A DNA stretch of 25,771 bases from Acidobacteriota bacterium (GTDB lineage: Bacteria; Acidobacteriota; Thermoanaerobaculia; Multivoradales; JAHEKO01): positions 1 to 25,771 of the forward strand of contig JAPUJD010000051.1 in assembly GCA_027296385.1 (NCBI GenBank). Reading direction: 5' to 3'. Position numbers and translations under genes: made by a program. The notes under the pieces are model-generated. The model searched no databases and had not been told where the DNA came from. It was given only the letters and a program-made list of their open reading frames with translations. Shown one piece after another: positions 24,004 through 25,771 of this stretch (within the stretch, counting starts at the first letter, position 1; the number at the start of each line of letters is the position of its first letter).

Positions 24004-24701
24004 ACGCTCCCAACCTGGCTCGCGACCCCTTCGTCAATCGCCGTCCGGTCGAGCGGTTGACGGTGGCTCTTTGGGTGCTGGCCGTGGCGCTCTTTGGGGT
24101 CAACGGTTGGCTCTATTGGGGGCATTTCTCCGGCCGCGGGCAGGAGCAGTCGGAGCTTGCCGAGGTCGAGGCCGGCATGGCCGACGAGCGACGTCTGTTG
24201 AACGAGGCGATGGCCGTTCTCGAGGGATACGACCTCGAGTGGCAGCGAGAGCAGGTCACGTTTCTCAATGCCAGGATCGCCGAGCGCGCCTTTTCCTGGA
24301 GCGCTCTGTTTGATCATCTTGCCGAGGTGCTGCCGCGCAACGTCAGAGTCGAGAGGGTGACACCGCGGGTCGCCGACCTGAAACGCGTCGGGCGTGGCAA
24401 CCGGCAGCGCGCGGCGGAAGACGAGGTCGAGCTCGAGCTGACCGGGGCGGCGCAGGAGGACGGCGCGCTGCTGGTCCTGCTCGACGCCTTCTTCGCCCAC
24501 GAGCGTTTCGAGCGGCCGAGTCTGAAGGTCGAGACCCACGACGAGAGCTCGTCCCAGGTGAGTTTCTCGATGAGTGTTGCCTACAGCCCCGTCAAACCGG
24601 CGGTAGCCCGGCCGCCCAAGAAAATCGAGCTGGCCGGTGGCAAGGCGGCGCCTCCGGAGGAGGCCGGCGAAGCCGAGGTGGCGGTCGAGGTGGCCTCGTG
24701 A
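24000..24701 (+). CDS. pilN: PilN-like bitopic inner-membrane protein
   Basis: 233 aa. The N-terminal NLARDPFVNRRPVERL (5-20) is the cytoplasmic tail that in PilN binds PilM; it differs from the INLLPWR form of proteobacterial PilN. One membrane helix (about 21-40), a coiled-coil-like stretch (about 48-90) and a ferredoxin-like periplasmic domain (about 100-200, including WSALFDHLAEVLPRNVRVERV) follow in the usual PilN order. The C-terminal 30 residues are Ala/Glu-rich and probably disordered. The ATG overlaps the PilM stop, and its stop overlaps the next GTG, so PilM, PilN and PilO are made in series. Type II secretion GspL-C is the alternative name if the machine is a secretion system. Confidence 0.9.
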   Translation: MNAPNLARDPFVNRRPVERLTVALWVLAVALFGVNGWLYWGHFSGRGQEQSELAEVEAGMADERRLLNEAMAVLEGYDLEWQREQVTFLNARIAERAFSWSALFDHLAEVLPRNVRVERVTPRVADLKRVGRGNRQRAAEDEVELELTGAAQEDGALLVLLDAFFAHERFERPSLKVETHDESSSQVSFSMSVAYSPVKPAVARPPKKIELAGGKAAPPEEAGEAEVAVEVAS

Positions 24702-25309
24702 CGAGGGTCGTGTGGCAACGAGAGTGGCGCCTGTGGCTACCGGCGCTCGTCCTGCTACTGCTCAATCTCGGTGCCTTCGTCGTCTACCGGACGCTGTACG
24801 CCGGTGGGGCACAGGCACGGGAGAGTCGGGTTGAGCGGGCGCGAACGAGCCACCAGCAGCTGGTGACCGAGCGGAAGCGGGCCCAGGGCCTGGCACGCCG
24901 GGCCGAACGAACGCAGACTCGGCTGGAGCGGCTCTACGCAAATAGCTTCCAGACCGAGGAGAAGCGCATCACCAAGGTCATCGCGGAGGTCAAGGCGCTG
25001 GCCGAGCGGGCCGGTCTCGACCCCCCGTCGATCCACTATCCGGACGAGTCGATCAGCAAGTACGGTTTGGTCAAGCGGTCGATCGTTTTCGGCGTCGACG
25101 GTACCTACCTGGCGCTGCGCCGTTTCATCAACTTCCTCGAGCTGACGGATTCGTTCGTCGTTTTGGAAGAGATCCGCCCGACTGAGAGGTCGAGCGATCG
25201 AGGTCGCCGGCTGAGTATCGACCTGAAGGTGTCGACGCTGTTTCTCGAAGACGGCATCGAGGCGGCGGCCCTGGCTCGAGACCGCGACACGGTAGGAGAC
25301 CGGCGATGA
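24698..25309 (+). CDS. pilO: PilO/GspM-like bitopic inner-membrane protein
   Basis: 203 aa. A short cytoplasmic start, one membrane helix (about 12-30), a long helical region rich in Arg/Glu (about 38-105) consistent with coiled coil, then a compact alpha/beta periplasmic domain (about 108-190) with YLALRRFINFLELTDSFVVL, typical of the PilO/GspM ferredoxin-like fold. It would pair with PilN in the periplasm to align the inner-membrane motor with the outer-membrane secretin. GTG start overlapping the PilN stop; stop overlaps the next ATG. Family identity rests on topology, order and the domain segment rather than on a catalytic motif. Confidence 0.85.
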   Translation: MTRVVWQREWRLWLPALVLLLLNLGAFVVYRTLYAGGAQARESRVERARTSHQQLVTERKRAQGLARRAERTQTRLERLYANSFQTEEKRITKVIAEVKALAERAGLDPPSIHYPDESISKYGLVKRSIVFGVDGTYLALRRFINFLELTDSFVVLEEIRPTERSSDRGRRLSIDLKVSTLFLEDGIEAAALARDRDTVGDRR

Positions 25310-25755
25310 GGGATCCACAACAGCAGAAAAGGCTGCTAGCCGCGCTGCTCCTCGTGTTCTTCGGCTTCTCGAGCTATCGCCTGCTGCAGATGACGGGAGA
25401 CGACGCCGTGGACACGCGGTGGGCGATCGCCGGCGCGCAGGGACGGCAACTGGCGGATTTCGAGGTTCCACGCCTCAATCTGCAGGAGCTGCGGCGCGAG
25501 AAGGCCACCTACGAGCCGGGGCGCAATCCGTTCCGTTTCGGGCCGGCGCCACCGAAGAAGGCTGCGCCACCGCCGCCGCAGCGCCAGCCCGCTCGCCCCA
25601 AGCCGGTCAAGCCCCAGCCTGCGGTGCCGGCGCCGGCGCCGCGCCCGCGCCCGCCGGAAGTGGATTTCGTCTATCTGGGCAGCTTCGGCCCCCAGGATCG
25701 CCGGATCGCCGTTTTCGTCGGTAAGCATGCAGAACGAGAGTACCCACTTCCCTAA
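25306..25755 (+). CDS. GspC/PilP-like periplasmic linker protein, apparently truncated
   Basis: 149 aa as read. One N-terminal membrane helix (about 9-22), then a region ending in the GRNPFRFG motif common in PilP/GspC-type proteins, a Pro/Ala/Lys-rich linker (about 81-117), and a C-terminal strand DFVYLGSFGPQDRRIAVFVG. In relatives this strand opens a beta-barrel homology region that binds the secretin and runs about 50 residues further. Here the frame becomes KHAEREYPLP and stops at 25755. The last 50 or so bases are also less GC-rich than the rest of the gene. A frameshift, a natural short form or an assembly edge are all possible. Operon position (after PilO, where pilP then the secretin gene are expected) supports the assignment. 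Confidence 0.72.
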   Translation: MRDPQQQKRLLAALLLVFFGFSSYRLLQMTGDDAVDTRWAIAGAQGRQLADFEVPRLNLQELRREKATYEPGRNPFRFGPAPPKKAAPPPPQRQPARPKPVKPQPAVPAPAPRPRPPEVDFVYLGSFGPQDRRIAVFVGKHAEREYPLP

Positions 25756-25771
25756 AACCGGTACGTGAGCG

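Noticed and set aside
25720..25771. Resemblance of the last bases (AAACCGGTACGTGAGC) to 23S rRNA or group II intron segments
   Set aside because: The similarity is to a short, common GGTACGTGAGC-like string only; no flanking rRNA or intron structure is visible before the window ends.
1..25771. CRISPR arrays, tRNA or rRNA genes, insertion sequences, prophage genes
   Set aside because: No regularly spaced repeats, no cloverleaf sequence noticed, and no transposase, integrase or phage protein among the coding frames.

Overview
The window is a high-GC, very gene-dense bacterial segment (about 20 protein genes, no tRNA or rRNA, no insertion sequence, no CRISPR array). It comes from a diderm: four consecutive lipid A / LPS inner-core genes (waaA, lpxK, lpxL-type, waaF-type) require an LPS-bearing outer membrane. 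The composition, the style of the PilM/PilN/PilO proteins, and the ECF sigma/anti-sigma pair resemble Acidobacteriota, perhaps of the Thermoanaerobaculia type. That placement is inference, not demonstrated here.

Layout. (1) 36-578 (-): a stand-alone GspG/PilA-like pilin with a strong ribosome binding site and a candidate sigma-54 promoter. (2) 782-2200 (-) and 4992-6338 (-): two paralogous M20-family metallohydrolases, one with an N-terminal membrane anchor and one a probable lipoprotein. Between them on the + strand lie a GT-C type membrane glycosyltransferase (2267-3883) and a DegT/DnrJ aminotransferase (3880-4995). (3) 6317-7198 (-): a UbiA-family polyprenyl-phosphate phosphoribosyltransferase-like enzyme, transcribed with the second M20 gene. 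(4) 7188-13799 (+): a tightly coupled series of a YfhO-like membrane protein, a second GT-C protein with an extra C-terminal beta domain, a biotin carboxylase and a biotin carboxyl carrier protein. (5) 13899-18032 (-): waaA-lpxK-lpxL-waaF, each stop codon overlapping the next start. (6) 18190-25755 (+): an ECF sigma factor, its zinc-finger-like anti-sigma factor, a small periplasmic secretin-N-like protein, GspF/PilC, GspE/PilB, PilM, PilN, PilO and a GspC/PilP-like protein that ends abruptly near the window edge.

How the genes fit together. Most of the window concerns the cell envelope: membrane glycosyltransferases with a possible polyprenyl-phosphate-pentose donor enzyme, lipid A and Kdo/heptose core assembly, and the inner-membrane platform, motor and alignment complex of a type IV pilus or type II secretion machine. 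Genes are packed with ATGA/GTGA overlaps. Two opposing gene pairs share a palindromic tetramer as boundary (CATG for divergent starts, CTAG for convergent stops). No intergenic stretch exceeds about 205 bases.

The most system-like observation is the sigma/anti-sigma/mini-secretin-like head on the pilus/secretion operon. I saw no clear evidence of a wholly new system. The strongest leads are that operon head, the sigma-54-like sites before the pilin and (degenerate) before the motor ATPase, a metal-ligand substitution in one M20 protein, and the truncated last gene, which may be an assembly edge.
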